From Chitinophaga flava (GTDB lineage: Bacteria; Bacteroidota; Bacteroidia; Chitinophagales; Chitinophagaceae): a stretch of DNA of 64,000 bases. Of the stretch, positions 62,610 through 64,000 are shown in pieces. The position numbers and the translations under genes are program-made. Positions within the stretch are counted from its first letter, which is position 1. Each line of letters opens with the position of its first letter. The notes beneath the pieces are model-generated. The model saw nothing but the letters and a program-made list of their open reading frames with translations, did not search any database and was not told where the DNA came from. The DNA is taken from positions 3,534,001 to 3,598,000 of the forward strand of contig NZ_QFFJ01000001.1 of the NCBI RefSeq assembly GCF_003308995.1. The letters are read 5' to 3'.

Positions 62610-63941
62610 TTGAAGGGCCATATACTCATTATAGATGATGAAGACCAGTTACGGAAGCTTTTGAGCCGTTTGCTGGCATTGGAGGGTTATACGATGCATG
62701 AAGCAGGCAATATCAGGTCTGCCATGAAAATCCTGGAAAAAGAAGAAATCAGCGTTGTGCTGTCGGACGTGAAACTGCCCGATGGCAATGGGGTGGAGCT
62801 GGTGCCCACGATCCGCACCCGTTTCCCGCAGGTGGAAACTATCGTCCTGACTGCCTACGGCAATATCGCTGATGGGGTACAAGCCATCAAAAACGGTGCT
62901 TTCGATTATATCACCAAGGGTGATGACAACAACCGCATCCTGCCACTGGTAAGCAAAGCCATGGACAAAGCCCGGCTGCAGTTCCGTATCCGCGACCTGG
63001 AGAAAAAGATCGCCGGCAAATATAACTTTGACAATATACTGGGCTCTTCGCCCGAAATTATGAGTGCGATAGAACTGGCGCGGAAAGTAGCTCCTTCGGA
63101 TATGACGGTGCTGCTGCTGGGCGAAACCGGTTCAGGGAAGGAAGTGTTTGCCCACGCCATCCATGAAGGCAGCAACCGCCGTCAGCAGCCGTTTGTGGCG
63201 GTCAATTGCAGCGCTATCGGTAAAGACATCCTGGAAAGTGAGCTGTTTGGCCATGTGACCGGCGCCTTTACCGGTGCGGTAAAAGATAAAAAAGGATTTT
63301 TTGAAGAAGCCCGTGGCGGTACCATCTTCCTGGATGAAATGGGGGAGATGCCGGTAGAGCTGCAAGCCAAGCTGCTGCGTGTACTGGAGGCTCAGGAGTT
63401 TTATAAAGTGGGCGAGCCTAAAGCTATTAAAACAGATGTCCGGGTGATTGCCGCTACCAACCGTAATCTCGAACAGGAGATCGCCGCCGGTCATTTCCGG
63501 GAAGATCTGTTTTATCGTTTGTCCGTTTTCCAGATATCACTGCCATCACTGAACAACCGTAAAAAGGATATTCCTTTACTGGCCACCTGGTTTATTCAGC
63601 AGTTCGCGCCCAAGATGAATAAACGGCTGACGGGTATGAGTCCCGCTTTCCTGCAGGCTTTACAACAACACAGCTGGAAGGGTAATATAAGGGAGTTGCG
63701 TAATGTGATTGAAAGGGCAGCCATTCTCACGGATACGGATATACTGGATGTGTCTTCCCTTCCTTTTGATTTCCAGCAGGGGAAAGATGACAGCACGTCT
63801 TCCCTTCGTCTGGCAGATATGGAGAGAAGCCATATCATCAAAGTGCTGGGTCAGGTAAAGGGTAATAAGACCAGGGCAGCGGAGTTGCTGGACATCGGCC
63901 TTACTACGCTCTATAATAAGATCAAAGAGTACAATATTTAG
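62610..63941 (+). CDS. Sigma-54-dependent response regulator
   Basis: A 443-residue NtrC-type regulator starting at TTG 62610 (KGHILIIDDEDQLRKLLSRLL). Receiver phospho-Asp in VVLSDVKLPDGNG (about 51), but the usual Lys motif is YITKGDD. AAA+ with GETGSGKE (about 171), GAFTGA loop and GGTIFLDEMGE; Fis-type HTH GNKTRAAELLDIGLTTLYNKIKEY. No kinase gene is adjacent in this window. Confidence 0.93.
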   Translation: MKGHILIIDDEDQLRKLLSRLLALEGYTMHEAGNIRSAMKILEKEEISVVLSDVKLPDGNGVELVPTIRTRFPQVETIVLTAYGNIADGVQAIKNGAFDYITKGDDNNRILPLVSKAMDKARLQFRIRDLEKKIAGKYNFDNILGSSPEIMSAIELARKVAPSDMTVLLLGETGSGKEVFAHAIHEGSNRRQQPFVAVNCSAIGKDILESELFGHVTGAFTGAVKDKKGFFEEARGGTIFLDEMGEMPVELQAKLLRVLEAQEFYKVGEPKAIKTDVRVIAATNRNLEQEIAAGHFREDLFYRLSVFQISLPSLNNRKKDIPLLATWFIQQFAPKMNKRLTGMSPAFLQALQQHSWKGNIRELRNVIERAAILTDTDILDVSSLPFDFQQGKDDSTSSLRLADMERSHIIKVLGQVKGNKTRAAELLDIGLTTLYNKIKEYNI

Positions 63942-63945
63942 CTGC

Positions 63946-64000
63946 TTACAGAATCCAGCCCATGATAAGGCAGGCAATTACGATAAATGGCGAAGGGAGT
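63946..64000 (-). CDS. C-terminal end of a membrane protein (partial, cut by window edge)
   Basis: The minus-strand frame ending at TAA (63946-63948) reads LPSPFIVIACLIMGWIL, a hydrophobic helix at a C-terminus, running off the right edge. It is convergent with the sigma-54 regulator 4 bases away. Too short to name. Confidence 0.35.
   Translation of the reverse strand, partial: LPSPFIVIACLIMGWIL

Noticed and set aside
1..64000. tRNA, rRNA, CRISPR array, prophage or insertion sequence
   Set aside because: Reading all gaps on both strands I found no GTTCRANNC T-loop context, no spaced direct-repeat array, no transposase or integrase, and no phage structural cluster.

Overview
The window looks like a chromosomal segment of a gliding-type Bacteroidota, most probably a Chitinophaga-like member of the Chitinophagaceae. 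Evidence: the gliding genes gldD and gldE beside ssb and mutY, TANNTTTG-type -7 promoter boxes, no obvious Shine-Dalgarno sequences before most starts, FtsX/MacB-like permeases of about 800 residues, a TonB-domain anti-sigma-like protein, and many sigma-54 regulators and hybrid kinases. No rRNA or tRNA gene, CRISPR array, prophage or complete insertion sequence was seen. The taxonomic call is an inference from gene content.

Region 1 (1-29 kb) is mostly housekeeping and envelope genes in short operons: comEC; a secreted coiled-coil protein; purH; an ECF sigma factor overlapping an anti-sigma-like/TonB protein; lutB; a DUF3109 protein; the block gldD-gldE-ssb-mutY (minus strand) facing HU-TPR-microprotein-RNase G (plus strand); an L,D-transpeptidase; ridA; a Rossmann-less 3-hydroxyacyl-CoA dehydrogenase-like gene with tsaB; an ArsR-type regulator; an MBL/rhodanese protein; BON and LysM proteins; a lipid A-type acyltransferase; nadB; and a lysoplasmalogenase-like gene. 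Several convergent pairs end in strong bidirectional hairpins, and two pairs share overlapping stop codons. An inverted pair of REP-like palindromes lies at 18.5-18.8 kb.

Region 2 (26.8-47.6 kb) is the most distinctive: an NtrC-type regulator and an NtrB-like kinase are divergent from a ten-gene export locus. In order it encodes an HlyD-type adaptor, an ABC ATPase, five consecutive paralogous MacB/FtsX permeases, a second ABC ATPase, a TolC-family outer-membrane factor and a second HlyD adaptor. The divergent control region holds a -24/-12-like element preceded by two matching 16-bp dyads (TGTCC-N6-GRACA) exactly 21 bp apart, as expected for enhancer sites of the neighbouring sigma-54 activator. 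I regard this two-component, sigma-54-controlled multi-permease export system as the best candidate for an undescribed system here; its substrate cannot be read from the sequence.

Region 3 (47.8-64 kb) holds gpsA, then a signalling block: a two-domain glycosyltransferase overlapping a lone receiver protein, a second sigma-54 regulator, and two opposed histidine kinases. A stress/DNA-repair block follows: a Pro/Glu-rich small protein, a YciF-like ferritin-like protein, a small conserved protein, Ku, and a LigD gene split by a -1 frameshift in a run of nine A residues. A membrane protein and a third sigma-54 regulator close the window, with a membrane-protein C-terminus running off the right edge.
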